A stretch of DNA of 36,533 nucleotides from Pseudanabaena sp. (GCA_003249015.1 QBLS01000033.1:7239-43771), one strand, 5' to 3'. Numbered from the stretch's first letter, positions 15,059 through 24,745 are shown. Program-made: numbers and translations. Notes: generated by a model from the letters alone, not told the origin.

Positions 15059-17791
15059 ATGATCGAAGATATGATTCAGTGCAAAGATCCTTCCCATGAT
15101 ATTTGGCGGGAGCAACGGCATCCCCTTGATTGTATTTTTAATCCGCGCTCCGTGGCAGTAATTGGAGCGAGCGAAAGAGAAGGAAGTGTAGGCAGAACCT
15201 TATTGTGGAATTTGATTAGCAGTCCCTTTGGTGGCACAGTTTTCCCCGTTAATCCGCAGCGTCATAGTGTTTTGGGGATCAAGTCTTATCCCAGCATAGG
15301 AGAAGTTCCTGAAGTGGTGGATTTGGCGGTAATTGCCACGCCTGCGGTAACTGTGCCGCAGGTGGTGCGCGACTGTGTTGCCGCAGGGGTCAAGGGAGCG
15401 ATCATTGTTTCCGCAGGCTTTCGGGAAGTCGGGGAGCAGGGGATCGCCCTTGAGCATGAGGTTTTAGCGGCGGCGCAACTGGGGGGAATGCGAATTATTG
15501 GTCCCAATTGTTTGGGATTAATGAATCCTTTGATTGGGCTAAATGCCACTTTTGCAGGGGCGATCGCCCAAAAGGGTAATGTTGCCTTTATCAGTCAAAG
15601 TGGGGCGCTTTGTACTTCGATCTTAGATTGGAGCCTCAATGAGAATGTGGGATTTAGTGCTTTTATTTCTATCGGCTCAATGTTAGATGTTAGCTGGGGC
15701 GATTTGATTGAATATTTAGGTGATGATCCCCATACCCAAAGTATTGTCTTGTACATGGAATCGATCGGTAATGCCCATGCCTTTTTGTCGGCGGCGCGGG
15801 AAGTGGCGATGGACAAGCCGATCATTGTGCTGAAGGTGGGATCAACTGAGGCGGCGGCAAAGGCAGCGGCTTCCCATACGGGTGCGATGACAGGCAGTGA
15901 TGAAGTATTAAATGCTGCCTTTAGGCGTTGTGGCGTGTTGCGGGTGCATACGATTTCCGATTTGTTTGATATGGCGGAGATCTTGGCAAAGCAGCCCCGT
16001 CCTAAGGGTAATCGTCTTTCCATTGTCACCAATGCGGGGGGGCCTGGGGCGATCGCCACCGATGCTCTGATTAGTGGTGGCGGCGAACTATCTGAACTTA
16101 CGCCCGAGACTGTAGAGAGATTAAATCAGTTTTTACCCGCCCAATGGAGTCATCACAACCCCATTGATATTTTGGGGGATGCTAGTTGCGATCGCTATGC
16201 CCAAACCCTTGAAGTGGTTGCCGATGATCCCCATAGCGATGGACTGTTGGTGATCTTGACCCCACAGGCGATGACCAACCCCACCGCCACTGCCGAAAAG
16301 CTGGCGGCATACAGCAAATTGGGTAAACCAATCCTCACTAGTTGGATGGGGGGAACGGAGGTAAATGCGGGTACGCAGGTTCTCAATCGGGCGAATATTC
16401 CCACCTTTCCCTATCCCGATACGGCGGTGCGCTTATTTAACTATATGTGGCGCTATACCTACAATTTGCGCGGTATTTACGAAACGCCATTGCTGCCCAA
16501 GGATTCCGATCAGTACGCCCCCGATCGCGCCCTTGTTGCCCAAATTCTCAACCATGCCATCAGTAGCGATCGCCCGATTTTGACCGAGTACGAATCGAAG
16601 CAATTGTTAAAAGCCTATGGCATCCCCACAATTGAGACGGAGATCGCCCATAGCGCCGATGAGGCTGTGGCGATCGCCGAGCGCCTCGGCTATCCCATCG
16701 TCCTGAAACTGCATTCTGAAATCATTACCCATAAAACCGATGTGGGCGGGGTCTGTTTGAATTTGGAGAATGCCGCAGCGGTGCAAGAAGCCTATGAAGC
16801 GATCGCGGCAAGGGTGAAGGCAATTAATCCTGAAGCCTTTTTAGGGGTGACAGTGCAGCCGATGGTCAAACTCGAAGGCTATGAATTGATTTTAGGCAGT
16901 AGCCTTGACCCGCAATTTGGAGCAGTGATGTTGTTTGGTATGGGCGGACAGTTGGTGGAGGTATTTCGCGATCGGGCGCTGGCATTGCCGCCTTTAAATA
17001 CAACCCTTGCAAGGCGAATGATGGAGCAAACCCGCATCTATCACGCCCTCAAAGGAGTGCGGGGGCGCAAATCCATCGACTTTGCTAAGTTAGAGCAGCT
17101 ATTGGTAAGCTTTAGCCAATTAATCGTGGAACAACCGCAAATCCGCGAAATTGATATCAATCCTTTACTCGTATCATCGGAAGGGATGATCGCCCTTGAT
17201 GCGCGGGTGGTGCTGCATACCCCCGCTGATATCGATCAGCGTCCTGCCCCCGCAATCCGTCCCTATCCCAATAAATATTCCCAGCTTTGGCAATCCCTCA
17301 GAGGCGATCGCTTGAAAATTCGCCCGATTCGCCCCGAAGATGAACCAATGATGGTGCAGTTCCATAAAAATCTATCAGAGGAAAGTGTCTATCTGCGCTA
17401 TGCCCACATCATTAAGCTCAATCAGCGCATTTCCCATGAGCGATTATCACGGATCTGCTTTATTGACTACGATCGCGAAATGATTCTTGTTGCTATTCTC
17501 TCAAACCCTGAAACTCAAATTTCTGAAATTGTTGGTGTCGCTAGATTGAGCAAGTTGCATGGTACAAATGAGGCGGAGTTTGCCTTGATCGTCAGCGATC
17601 ATTATCAACATCAAGGGGTCGGGACAGAGTTAATGCGCCGCCTATTAGAAATTGGCAAGGAAGAAAATCTCGATAGGATTATCGGCTACATTCTCCAGAG
17701 CAACTATCAGATGCAGAGTGTCTGCCGCAAGTTGGGCTTCACTTTACATCCCGATCAAGAAATGCTTAAGGCTGTTTTTACGCAATCCTAA
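15059..17791 (+). CDS. ADP-forming acyl-CoA synthetase fused to GNAT acetyltransferase
   Basis: The 910 residues comprise a CoA-binding Rossmann domain (about 20-150, [15 protein letters not shown]), a succinyl-CoA ligase-like domain (150-300), a central ligase-like domain (310-470), an ATP-grasp domain (490-720) and a C-terminal GNAT domain (about 765-905). GNAT motifs include [10 protein letters not shown] and [19 protein letters not shown], the acetyl-CoA pyrophosphate loop. The fold order is that of bacterial Pat/PatZ protein acetyltransferases. In the Salmonella Pat enzyme, as I recall it, the synthetase part has lost its phospho-histidine. Here H273 in [14 protein letters not shown] is kept, so the synthetase half may still make acyl-CoA with ADP formation. 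Possible roles are acetate/acyl-CoA conversion, protein lysine acetylation, or both; which one is not decided by sequence. It is monocistronic, closed by a terminator at 17794-17824. Confidence 0.9.
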   Translation: MIEDMIQCKDPSHDIWREQRHPLDCIFNPRSVAVIGASEREGSVGRTLLWNLISSPFGGTVFPVNPQRHSVLGIKSYPSIGEVPEVVDLAVIATPAVTVPQVVRDCVAAGVKGAIIVSAGFREVGEQGIALEHEVLAAAQLGGMRIIGPNCLGLMNPLIGLNATFAGAIAQKGNVAFISQSGALCTSILDWSLNENVGFSAFISIGSMLDVSWGDLIEYLGDDPHTQSIVLYMESIGNAHAFLSAAREVAMDKPIIVLKVGSTEAAAKAAASHTGAMTGSDEVLNAAFRRCGVLRVHTISDLFDMAEILAKQPRPKGNRLSIVTNAGGPGAIATDALISGGGELSELTPETVERLNQFLPAQWSHHNPIDILGDASCDRYAQTLEVVADDPHSDGLLVILTPQAMTNPTATAEKLAAYSKLGKPILTSWMGGTEVNAGTQVLNRANIPTFPYPDTAVRLFNYMWRYTYNLRGIYETPLLPKDSDQYAPDRALVAQILNHAISSDRPILTEYESKQLLKAYGIPTIETEIAHSADEAVAIAERLGYPIVLKLHSEIITHKTDVGGVCLNLENAAAVQEAYEAIAARVKAINPEAFLGVTVQPMVKLEGYELILGSSLDPQFGAVMLFGMGGQLVEVFRDRALALPPLNTTLARRMMEQTRIYHALKGVRGRKSIDFAKLEQLLVSFSQLIVEQPQIREIDINPLLVSSEGMIALDARVVLHTPADIDQRPAPAIRPYPNKYSQLWQSLRGDRLKIRPIRPEDEPMMVQFHKNLSEESVYLRYAHIIKLNQRISHERLSRICFIDYDREMILVAILSNPETQISEIVGVARLSKLHGTNEAEFALIVSDHYQHQGVGTELMRRLLEIGKEENLDRIIGYILQSNYQMQSVCRKLGFTLHPDQEMLKAVFTQS

Positions 17792-17793
17792 AT

Positions 17794-17824
17794 AATAAAG
17801 GCGGCGCGAAGCGCCGCCTTTATT
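17794..17824. terminator. Bidirectional hairpin between synthetase and glmU
   Basis: AATAAAGGCGGCGC, loop GAA, then GCGCCGCCTTTATT: a perfect 14-bp stem placed between two convergent genes. It carries the shared GGCGGCGC core. Confidence 0.8.
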
Positions 17825-17842
17825 ACAGCACAAAGCACTGAG

Positions 17843-19207
17843 TTAGGCTTTTTTCTTACCTTCCAAATCGTAATAATCAGACTTAACCGTCTGTTTAGAA
17901 CGGGCGATCGCTAAAGCATTATCGGCAACATCTTCTGTAATCGCTGAACCTGCAGCAATATTCACATTTGCGCCGATGGTGATGGGAGCCACTAAGACGG
18001 AGTTAGAACCTGTTTTACTGCGATCGCCAATTACAGTTTGATGCTTCTTGAAACCATCATAATTAGCGGTAATCGTGCCAGCACCGATGTTAACTTGCTT
18101 GCCCAGAGTGGCATCACCCAGATAGCTCAAGTGCGCGGCATTGGTGCGATCGCCGATCTTGGCATTTTTTAATTCCACAAAGTTGCCGATGCGGCATTTC
18201 TCACCCACGATTGATTCTCCCCGAATCCGCGCAAAGGGGCCAATGCGACAGTTAGCACCGACTTGACTTTCTTCAATCACAGAAAACTGTACTTCACAAT
18301 TTTCACCAATTACGCTATTGGAAAGCATCGTCGAGGGACCAATAACAGAACCAGAACCAACTTTGCTATTACCGCGAATATGGGAATGTGGCTCAATGAT
18401 TACATTGGGCGCAAGTTCTACATCATCATCTATGGTAATGGTTTCAGGCAGGAGCATGGTCACGCCCGCCCGCATCCATTTGTCTCTAGCGCGTTTTTGC
18501 AAGACCTCATAGGCATGGGCTAACTGAATGCGATCGTTGATTCCCAAGCTTTCATCGGGATCTTCTAGATCGCTAGCATAGACTGATTTGAGATAGTCAA
18601 ATACTTCCGTTAAATAATATTCTTTTTGAGCATTATTAGTCGTTAATTTTGGCAGAGCTTGGGCTAGTTCTTGCCAATCAAAGCAGTAAACTCCTGTACT
18701 CACCCGTTGATTCAGCAGTTGCTCAGGATTGCAATCCCGATGTTCGACAATTCGTTCAATCTGCATTTCGCGATCGCAAAATACGCGACCATAGCCCGTA
18801 GGATTTGGCAGAATTGCGGTTAATACAGTTGCCGAAGCTTGGTGTTGGCGATGACTATCAATCAAAGCTTGAATTGTCTCCGTTCGCATCAAAGGCGAAT
18901 CACCCGTCAATACCACCAACTCACCTTGAAAATCTATCAAGGGTTCCATTAACTGCTGGATCGCATGTCCTGTTCCCAATTGTTCTGCTTGCTCCGCAAA
19001 TTCGAGATTAGGATAATTAGCGAGCGCCGATCGCACTTGATCACTACAGTAACCAACAATGGCAATACGGCGATCAGCCTTGAGCGCATCGGTGGCATTC
19101 AGGACTCTCTCTACGAGAGACTTACCGCCAAGGGGCTGTAACACCTTGGGCAAGGCTGACTTCATGCGAGTTCCTTTTCCCGCCGCCAAAACTGCCACTG
19201 CTAACAT
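17843..19207 (-). CDS. glmU: Bifunctional UDP-GlcNAc pyrophosphorylase / GlcN-1-P acetyltransferase
   Basis: GlmU acetylates glucosamine-1-phosphate and then uridylylates the product to UDP-GlcNAc, the precursor of peptidoglycan and surface glycans. The N-terminal uridyltransferase domain shows [23 protein letters not shown] and LTGDSPLM. The C-terminal half is a left-handed beta-helix of hexapeptide repeats (for example [20 protein letters not shown] and the acetyl-CoA-site region [14 protein letters not shown]). The frame is open 16 codons further upstream, but the ATG at 19207 gives the normal 454-residue protein beginning [14 protein letters not shown] and is preceded by GAGGAG at 7 nt. 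The gene is the last of a minus-strand series after rimM, separated by two hairpins. The cytosolic product could feed the surface-glycan enzymes elsewhere in the window. Confidence 0.97.
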   Translation of the reverse strand: MLAVAVLAAGKGTRMKSALPKVLQPLGGKSLVERVLNATDALKADRRIAIVGYCSDQVRSALANYPNLEFAEQAEQLGTGHAIQQLMEPLIDFQGELVVLTGDSPLMRTETIQALIDSHRQHQASATVLTAILPNPTGYGRVFCDREMQIERIVEHRDCNPEQLLNQRVSTGVYCFDWQELAQALPKLTTNNAQKEYYLTEVFDYLKSVYASDLEDPDESLGINDRIQLAHAYEVLQKRARDKWMRAGVTMLLPETITIDDDVELAPNVIIEPHSHIRGNSKVGSGSVIGPSTMLSNSVIGENCEVQFSVIEESQVGANCRIGPFARIRGESIVGEKCRIGNFVELKNAKIGDRTNAAHLSYLGDATLGKQVNIGAGTITANYDGFKKHQTVIGDRSKTGSNSVLVAPITIGANVNIAAGSAITEDVADNALAIARSKQTVKSDYYDLEGKKKA

Positions 19208-19214
19208 AAACTCA

Positions 19215-19220
19215 CTCCTC
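19215..19220 (-). promoter_or_regulatory. glmU: Ribosome binding site deciding the glmU start
   Basis: On the minus strand GAGGAG lies 7 nt before the ATG at 19207. This favours that start over the ATGs upstream that would add up to 16 residues. Confidence 0.75.
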
Positions 19221-19254
19221 ATAGATTTCTGTAAAACTACCATAGAATAAACCA

Positions 19255-19295
19255 AGAAAGTTATGAGGCTCGCTTCGTGAGCCTCATAACTTTCT
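19255..19295. terminator. 17-bp hairpin upstream of glmU
   Basis: AGAAAGTTATGAGGCTC pairs perfectly with GAGCCTCATAACTTTCT around a GCTTCGT loop. It lies between rimM and glmU and could attenuate or process a common transcript. Confidence 0.6.
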
Positions 19296-19297
19296 GT

Positions 19298-19330
19298 AAA
19301 AAATGGCGGCGCTAAGCGCCGCCATTTTTT
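19298..19330. terminator. Hairpin at the 3' end of rimM
   Basis: AAAAAATGGCGGCGC, loop TAA, GCGCCGCCATTTTTT. It has a perfect 15-bp stem with A/T tracts and the GGCGGCGC core. The rimM stop (19329-19331) overlaps its edge. Confidence 0.75.
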
Positions 19331-19871
19331 AAGTTAACCAATGCTCAATTAGCCCCACTGGTGGCGTGATCTCAATTCTTTTTTGATGGATATCGACAAA
19401 AGGCGCGATCGCTTCGACAAAGGGAATTAGAGCAATCTCATTATTTTGAGGATTTTGCACTTCCAGTAAATCATTGCCTGCGGCAATAATACTAATTACT
19501 TCACCTAAAAACTGCCCCGTGGGTTGATGATAAACATTGCAACCAACTAAGTCAGCAATCATATACTCATTCGGCTCTAGATAAGGGCGATCGCTAGGCT
19601 TGATCATCATCACATAGTTACGCAATGCCTCGGCGCGATCGCAGTCGTCGATTCCTTCTAAGCGGATCACAAATAGATTCTTTTTGCCAGCAATCTCGCG
19701 TCCTGACAGCAACATGATCTCTTGTGGCTCATGCTTTTCTGTCGGGGCAATCCAGCGTTTACCAGCATTTTCAAAGCGCTCAGGAAAATCAGAATAGGAT
19801 AAAATCCGCATCTCTCCCTTCAGTCCTTGAGGCGAAACAATTTTACCAATAATTAACCAATCTTCTGTCAT
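19329..19871 (-). CDS. rimM: Ribosome maturation factor RimM
   Basis: RimM assists 30S subunit assembly, acting on the 16S rRNA 3' domain together with ribosomal protein S19. The 180-residue length is standard. The N-terminal beta-barrel begins [20 protein letters not shown], the typical IGKI-x-G-x-x-G-E pattern, followed by [16 protein letters not shown]. The C-terminal PRC-barrel part contains [19 protein letters not shown] and [15 protein letters not shown]. The ATG at 19871 fits. It lies 59 bp downstream of rnc, so both RNA-maturation genes may be co-transcribed, with a hairpin in between. Confidence 0.96.
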   Translation of the reverse strand: MTEDWLIIGKIVSPQGLKGEMRILSYSDFPERFENAGKRWIAPTEKHEPQEIMLLSGREIAGKKNLFVIRLEGIDDCDRAEALRNYVMMIKPSDRPYLEPNEYMIADLVGCNVYHQPTGQFLGEVISIIAAGNDLLEVQNPQNNEIALIPFVEAIAPFVDIHQKRIEITPPVGLIEHWLT

Positions 19872-19898
19872 CTATATTTTTCCTAAGCAAGTCCTGTA

Positions 19899-19927
19899 GA
19901 AATTGCCGCGCCAAGCACGGCAACTTC
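19899..19927. terminator. Imperfect hairpin between rnc and rimM
   Basis: GAAATTGCCGCGC pairs with GCACGGCAACTTC (two wobble mismatches, loop CAA). It is adjacent to the rnc stop codon. It is a member of the gene-end hairpin class without a T-run. Confidence 0.5.
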
Positions 19928-19930
19928 TGC

Positions 19931-20650
19931 TTATAACATTCTTTCTATTTGGGCTAGGGCATCAAGAGCCGCAGCTCGTTCGGCTTCTTTTTTACTAGAG
20001 AAGCTCCGCATACTGCAACCATAAAGGCGATCGCCAACATATACTTTAGACGCAAACTCAGGCGTATGATCGGTTCCGCCGACTTTTTCCGTCACATATC
20101 TCGGCAAAATATGCCCGATATACCACTGCACCCATTCCTGTAAGCGGTTTTTAGCATCGAGGTCAGCACGAATATCGATCAACTCAGGCGGTACAGAGTC
20201 AAATAACGCCTCTACCGCAGGGCGCACCGCCTCCACATCGCAATTCCGATCTAAATAAAAAGCGCCAATCATCGCCTCAAACACACAACTTAGCAAGTTA
20301 TCACTCTTTCGACCATCTTCCCGTACAGCCCCTCGCCCCAGCAATATCTGATCGTCAAGTCCAAGGGCGATCGCAAAACTTGCCAGTTGCCTTTCATCAA
20401 CGAGGGCAGCGCGGCGGCGAGTTAGTTCATCTTCGCCCACATCATGATGCTGACGATAGAGATAGGAACCACTCAGGAAATTCAAAATCGCGTCTCCCAA
20501 AAACTCCAAACGCTCGTTGTCTTCCCCCGCGTTAGGATGTTCATGGAGATAAGAGCGATGGGTTAGAGCCATCTTTAGCAAGTTCTCATTCTGAAATACA
20601 AACAAATCTTTCATGCGGAGCAATACAGCATCGTTAAAATAGCGTCTCAT
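19931..20650 (-). CDS. rnc: Ribonuclease III
   Basis: RNase III cleaves double-stranded RNA, processing rRNA precursors and structured mRNAs. The catalytic domain (about 1-150) contains the signature NERLEFLGDAILNFLSG with the metal-binding acidic residues, and CVFEAMIGAFYLD with the second acidic pair. The C-terminal double-stranded RNA-binding domain (about 165-239) shows DAKNRLQEWVQ, HTPEFASKVYVGD and SKKEAERAAALDAL. The frame could begin at a TTG at 20659, but the ATG at 20650 overlaps the stop of the upstream pentapeptide-repeat gene as ATGA, typical of translational coupling, and gives 239 residues. In a genome this rich in transcribed hairpins, RNase III has many potential substrates; that link is inference. 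Confidence 0.95.
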   Translation of the reverse strand: MRRYFNDAVLLRMKDLFVFQNENLLKMALTHRSYLHEHPNAGEDNERLEFLGDAILNFLSGSYLYRQHHDVGEDELTRRRAALVDERQLASFAIALGLDDQILLGRGAVREDGRKSDNLLSCVFEAMIGAFYLDRNCDVEAVRPAVEALFDSVPPELIDIRADLDAKNRLQEWVQWYIGHILPRYVTEKVGGTDHTPEFASKVYVGDRLYGCSMRSFSSKKEAERAAALDALAQIERML

Positions 20651-21591
20651 AGGCGGCAAGTTCGATAGGAGAGCGTTCCATCAGGTAAAATAGTTTGACA
20701 AAGTCTTGCCTCATTCATCCATCCAATATTTAAGGCTGCATATTTAAGATTAGCCCTATCTAGATTGATGCCTCGCAGATCAGCCCCCGTCAAGTCAGCC
20801 CCTGACAGGTCTGCATCTGACAGGTCTGCATTCCACAGATTCGCTCCATTAAAGCAAGCTCCTCGCAATATTGCTCCGTGCAAAGTGGCTTTGCTGAGAT
20901 TACTATCGGCGAAGTTAATATTGCTAAGATTTAATCCACTGAGATTTGCCATGCGAAGATTAACTCCACCAAAATCTACGCGGTCAAGGTCGGCTGCGCG
21001 TAGATCAACTTCGCTTAAGTTAGCTCCTCTTAAATTAGCGCCATGCAAACTACACTCACTAAGATCAGCTTCACTAAGATCGGCATTTTGTAAGTTAGAA
21101 CGGCTCAGATTTGCTCTAAATAGGAAAGCATGATGTAGATTTGTATTGCTTAAATCGGTATTCGATAAATTTGTTTCAAGAAGATAGGCTTTTTGAAGGT
21201 TGGCATTTTTAAAGTCCATTCCATGCAAGTTTGTACAATTTAGAATGGCTAATCTAAATGTGGCACTACTAACCATAACGTTAGTAAATTTCACCCCACT
21301 TAGCCCAGCATAGCTAAAGTTAGTGCGGCTGATAGTCGCATTGCTGAGATCGGCATCAAGAAGAGATGCACCACATAGGTCAGCATCGGACAAATTTGCA
21401 CCTGACAGATCGACATTGCACAGGGTTGCTTCCCATAAATTTGCCGAAACCAGATTGGCATCACGTAAAATTGCGTAGCTCAGGTCAACTTTACTTAGAT
21501 CTAATTCATGCAGATCCCATCCCTCAAAGTTTCGCAACCCTTGAGAATAGCTTTTTATCAGATTGCGTTTTCTAGCAATGTGATCCAACAT
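20647..21591 (-). CDS. Pentapeptide-repeat protein
   Basis: Of the 314 residues nearly all from about residue 30 to 300 follow the A(D/N)LXX pentapeptide rule (for example DLSGANLSDADLCGASLLDA). This sequence folds into a right-handed quadrilateral beta-helix. There is no signal peptide or other domain, so it is presumably cytosolic. Members of this family are abundant in cyanobacteria and mostly of unknown function; some mimic DNA. Its stop overlaps the rnc start in an ATGA arrangement, and it lies 40 bp downstream of the ABC-F gene, so it is probably the middle gene of an operon. A short unique C-terminal tail (GWMNEARLCQTILPDGT) follows the repeats. The internal repetition is coding, and there is no sign of frameshift. 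Confidence 0.92.
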   Translation of the reverse strand: MLDHIARKRNLIKSYSQGLRNFEGWDLHELDLSKVDLSYAILRDANLVSANLWEATLCNVDLSGANLSDADLCGASLLDADLSNATISRTNFSYAGLSGVKFTNVMVSSATFRLAILNCTNLHGMDFKNANLQKAYLLETNLSNTDLSNTNLHHAFLFRANLSRSNLQNADLSEADLSECSLHGANLRGANLSEVDLRAADLDRVDFGGVNLRMANLSGLNLSNINFADSNLSKATLHGAILRGACFNGANLWNADLSDADLSGADLTGADLRGINLDRANLKYAALNIGWMNEARLCQTILPDGTLSYRTCRL

Positions 21592-21631
21592 AAAGTTAAT
21601 TTAATTCAGGGCAAAGCGCTGTAAATGCATA

Positions 21632-23368
21632 TTACTTTGCTTTAGCCTTTTGTTGTTGCTTTTCTTGACGTTTTTCAGCTTGTTTAGCCTTTTCTTTTTC
21701 ACGCTTTATAGCTTCTTTAGCCTCTTTTGCTGCCATTTCAGCCTTGTATCGTGCTTCTCTAGTTTCTTCTTCACGTTTGCTCTGGTAATAAGCATAATCA
21801 CCTGCATAGACGCATAGCTCACCATCACGAATTTCGACAATTTTATTGGCTACCTGCGAAATGAAATAGCGATCGTGGGAGATCACTGCCACAGTGCCTT
21901 CGTATTCGCGCAGAGCCGCTTCTAGCATTTCTTTGGCAGGAATATCGAGGTGATTGGTCGGCTCATCGAGGATCAGGAAGTTCACTGGGGTTAGCAGCAT
22001 CTTGGCAAGGGCTAATCTAGCCTTTTCGCCACCACTGAGATCGCGCACCAACTTGAATACGCTATCGCCGCTGAAGAGAAACTTCCCAAGGACTCCCCGC
22101 ACTTCTTCGTGGGTCATCTTGGGGAAATCATCGTGAATGGTGTGAAATACATCTTTATGCAAATCTAGAGCTTCGGCTTGATTCTGCTCGAAGTAACCGA
22201 TTAAGACGTTATGCCCAAGGTTAATTTCACCTTCGTTATATTCTTCTTTGCCAACTACCATTTTTAAAAGAGTAGACTTGCCTGCACCATTGGGCCCCAA
22301 GAAAGCAACGCGATCGCCTCTCTCAATTTCTAGATTTGCCCCCAAAAATAAAATTTGCTCACCATAGGCATGGGTCAGGTCTTTAATTTCTACCGTGACC
22401 CGTCCACTGCGAGAGGCGGGGGGGAAGTGAAATTTCAAAGTCCGCACATCACTATCGGGAGCTTCGATGCGTTCAATTTTATCGAGTTGCTTTTCACGGC
22501 TCTTGGCTTGGGTACTGCGCGTGGCACTAGCACGGAAGCGATCAACAAATACCTGTTGCTTTTCGATGTATTTTTGTTGACGCTCAAAGGCGGCTCCTTG
22601 GGCGGCTTTTGCCTCAGCTTTTTGGGTGAGATAGGAGGAGTAGTTACCCAAGTAGGTCATTGATACGCCACGCTCTGTTTCGACGATGGACGTACAGAGG
22701 CGATCCAGAAATTCACGGTCATGGGAAACAATCACCATGGGCGTACTTAGCGATCGCAAGTATTTTTCTAACCATTCGATAGTTTCTAAATCTAAGTGGT
22801 TAGTCGGTTCGTCCAGCAACAACAAATCTGGCGACTGGAGCAGTATCTTGCCTAAGCCCATTCGCATTTGCCAACCGCCGCTATATTCGCTAACGAAGCG
22901 ATCGCCATCATCCGCTTTAAAGCCTAGTTCTGGCAGTAACTTATCAATGCGACTTTCCAGTTCATATCCGTTATGATCTTCAAATTGACGTTGAAAGCGA
23001 TCCATTTTCTTGAGAATCGGTTCGTAGTCCTCACCTTCCTGCAAGTTTTCCAAGTGGTGATGGATTTTTGCTAATTCCTTTTGAATCTCACGTACTTCTT
23101 GGAAAGCTTGCCACATCTCTTGTTTGACGGTGCGGGTTTCTTCGATGTCAAACTCTTGACTGAGGTACGCAATCTTGAGACTGCTGGGACGAACAATCTG
23201 CCCTGCGGTCGGTTCAATTTCCCCTGCAATGATCTTGAGTTGGGTGGACTTACCTGCCCCATTTACACCAACTAAGCCGATGCGATCGCCTGTTTTGACC
23301 TCCCAATTAACGTCTTTGAGGACTTCGCCAGTGGGGTAAATTTTCTGAATGTGTTCGAGACGAAGCAT
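21632..23368 (-). CDS. ABC-F family ATPase (ribosome-associated type)
   Basis: Two ATP-binding cassettes lie in one 578-residue chain without membrane segments, the hallmark of ABC-F proteins that act on ribosomes. Walker A motifs are GVNGAGKST (about 34-42) and GPNGAGKST; signature motifs are YSGGWQMRMGLGK and LSGGEKARLALAK; Walker B motifs are LLLLDEPTNHLD and FLILDEPTNHLD. The inter-domain linker (about 250-310) contains basic residues and RSTQAKSREKQLDKIERI, typical of the P-site tRNA interaction motif. The C-terminus is a Lys/Glu-rich coiled coil (EAIKREKEKAKQAEKRQEKQ). Which ABC-F subfamily it belongs to is not settled by eye. It is the first gene of the ABC-F, pentapeptide, rnc group. 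The ATG at 23368 gives the canonical MLRLEHIQKIYPTGEVLKDV start. Confidence 0.93.
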   Translation of the reverse strand: MLRLEHIQKIYPTGEVLKDVNWEVKTGDRIGLVGVNGAGKSTQLKIIAGEIEPTAGQIVRPSSLKIAYLSQEFDIEETRTVKQEMWQAFQEVREIQKELAKIHHHLENLQEGEDYEPILKKMDRFQRQFEDHNGYELESRIDKLLPELGFKADDGDRFVSEYSGGWQMRMGLGKILLQSPDLLLLDEPTNHLDLETIEWLEKYLRSLSTPMVIVSHDREFLDRLCTSIVETERGVSMTYLGNYSSYLTQKAEAKAAQGAAFERQQKYIEKQQVFVDRFRASATRSTQAKSREKQLDKIERIEAPDSDVRTLKFHFPPASRSGRVTVEIKDLTHAYGEQILFLGANLEIERGDRVAFLGPNGAGKSTLLKMVVGKEEYNEGEINLGHNVLIGYFEQNQAEALDLHKDVFHTIHDDFPKMTHEEVRGVLGKFLFSGDSVFKLVRDLSGGEKARLALAKMLLTPVNFLILDEPTNHLDIPAKEMLEAALREYEGTVAVISHDRYFISQVANKIVEIRDGELCVYAGDYAYYQSKREEETREARYKAEMAAKEAKEAIKREKEKAKQAEKRQEKQQQKAKAK

Positions 23369-23426
23369 AGATTTAAGGGAGATACAAAACTTAACTTTTT
23401 ATTAAGATTAACATAAATTAAGAACC

Positions 23427-23467
23427 AAAAGATGAGACATGGTGCTTCGCACCATGTCTCATCTTTT
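23427..23467. terminator. 19-bp perfect hairpin between FkbM and ABC-F genes
   Basis: AAAAGATGAGACATGGTGC, loop TTC, and its exact complement. It lies 12 bp from the next hairpin, so the two form a tandem pair downstream of the FkbM gene. Confidence 0.7.
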
Positions 23468-23478
23468 GCTGACTCAAG

Positions 23479-23513
23479 AATCGAGTGGCGGCGCTCCGCG
23501 CCGCCACTCGATT
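23479..23513. terminator. 16-bp perfect hairpin at the FkbM gene stop
   Basis: AATCGAGTGGCGGCGC, loop TCC, GCGCCGCCACTCGATT. The last bases belong to the FkbM gene stop codon (23512-23514). It carries the shared GGCGGCGC core. Confidence 0.7.
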
Positions 23514-24513
23514 AAGCCATGATCACCACATTTCGTTGCACACTCGTATCCAAATCTGCTAAGGAAAAAATGCGATCGCAGTTCTTGATTTCTGCATAGT
23601 GCTTGTAGCCAAGATCCTGTAGCAATTGCTTGAGGCGATCGCCTGTTGCACCTGCGGCTTTGAGGCTATTGGGATGTACTTCAATAATTAGTTGGGGATG
23701 TAAAGCCCTAATCATCGCACTCGCACCCAAGAGAAAAGCGCATTCACTCCCTTCCACATCAAGTTTAAGTACAACCTTTCCTGTGAAGTTTCTCCAATCC
23801 ACTAATTCATCAAACCGTCTAAGTGGAACCTTGATCACATTATGCTGATGGGTCGCCGAATGTTCGGGAAACACACCCGCCGAGCCAGATGTACCTATTG
23901 GTACAAGTAATTCAATCTCTCCATCACTGTCGCCAACAGCAAGATTGAGAATTTGAAATTTACATTGGGCATTGGCTTTGAGGGATAGCTCGATCGCTTT
24001 AGCCAGTCGAGGCTGTGGCTCAACTGCGATAATCGTTCCATTTGTCCCCAATAATTTACTCGCCACGATCGCAAAACTGCCGTGATTTGCCCCTACATCC
24101 AAGAAAGTATCGCCTTCATTGAGCAATTGTGTGAGTACCTGCGTGTCAGCATCGCTCTCTGATAGCTCATTAACCACTTGAAAGAGCCGCATATCTGAGG
24201 GATTGAGAAATACCTGATAATTGTCTAGCTGTAGATGCAAGTAGCGATCAGGATGGCTATTTAAAAATAATTTTGACAAAAATCCAAATAAACTTCGACC
24301 GCCCCAAAGATTCTCATTTCCAGTGATTTGGAAGTATAGCTTGCAGTACCATCCAAAAGCTTGGTATGACCATGGTAACTGACTAATGAGTTTAGGATTA
24401 AATATCCACTCCAAAACAGAACGATTGTAAAGCCATGCGTCGGGTTGTTCTATTGTTGGGAGATCAGATATTTGATCGGCAGTTTCATAGATGTTTTGGA
24501 GATTTTGAGACAT
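23512..24513 (-). CDS. FkbM family methyltransferase
   Basis: The 333-residue protein has a class I SAM-binding fold: motif I FLDVGANHGSFAIVASKLLG (about residues 138-157), IIAVEPQPRLAKAIELSLKA, AVGDSDGEIELLVP and the FkbM signature VVLKLDVEGSECAFLLGA, followed by PQLIIEVHP. FkbM-type enzymes O-methylate sugars or natural products, and in cyanobacteria they are often linked to surface glycans. The first 85 residues are family-specific and carry several Trp/Tyr (LPWSYQAFGWYCKLYF). The ATG at 24513 is used. The substrate is not known. It is separated from the downstream ABC-F gene by two tandem hairpins, so it is probably an independent transcript. Confidence 0.9.
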   Translation of the reverse strand: MSQNLQNIYETADQISDLPTIEQPDAWLYNRSVLEWIFNPKLISQLPWSYQAFGWYCKLYFQITGNENLWGGRSLFGFLSKLFLNSHPDRYLHLQLDNYQVFLNPSDMRLFQVVNELSESDADTQVLTQLLNEGDTFLDVGANHGSFAIVASKLLGTNGTIIAVEPQPRLAKAIELSLKANAQCKFQILNLAVGDSDGEIELLVPIGTSGSAGVFPEHSATHQHNVIKVPLRRFDELVDWRNFTGKVVLKLDVEGSECAFLLGASAMIRALHPQLIIEVHPNSLKAAGATGDRLKQLLQDLGYKHYAEIKNCDRIFSLADLDTSVQRNVVIMA

Positions 24514-24657
24514 AAAAATTGAATTCTTGGCAAAGCTAAATCGTCCTTGAGTTTAACTCGCATTGAGTTCACATGGTCACAAAGTATGCAAAGCATTCGC
24601 CCTAACATTTCTGAATTCTCCAATCCCATAAACTGCACTAATTCACGAGAGAACGAC

Positions 24658-24745
24658 TATAGCAAAGCAAGAGTTAGCTAATACAAGTCAAAACCCTAGA
24701 AGATGAGTGGCGGCGCGAAGCGCCGCCACTCATCTTCTGGTTTTT
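24658..24745. repeat. R2 small interspersed element, copy 3 (right end missing)
   Basis: It begins TATAGCAAAGCAAGAGTTAG and runs through the GATGAGTGGCGGCGC hairpin exactly as copy 1, but after TTCTGGTTTT the sequence diverges and no GCTTTGCTATA end follows. Confidence 0.75.

Noticed and set aside
24450-24638. A 62-codon frame on the minus strand upstream of the FkbM gene
   Set aside because: It overlaps the start of the FkbM gene in another frame and has no motif or ribosome binding site.
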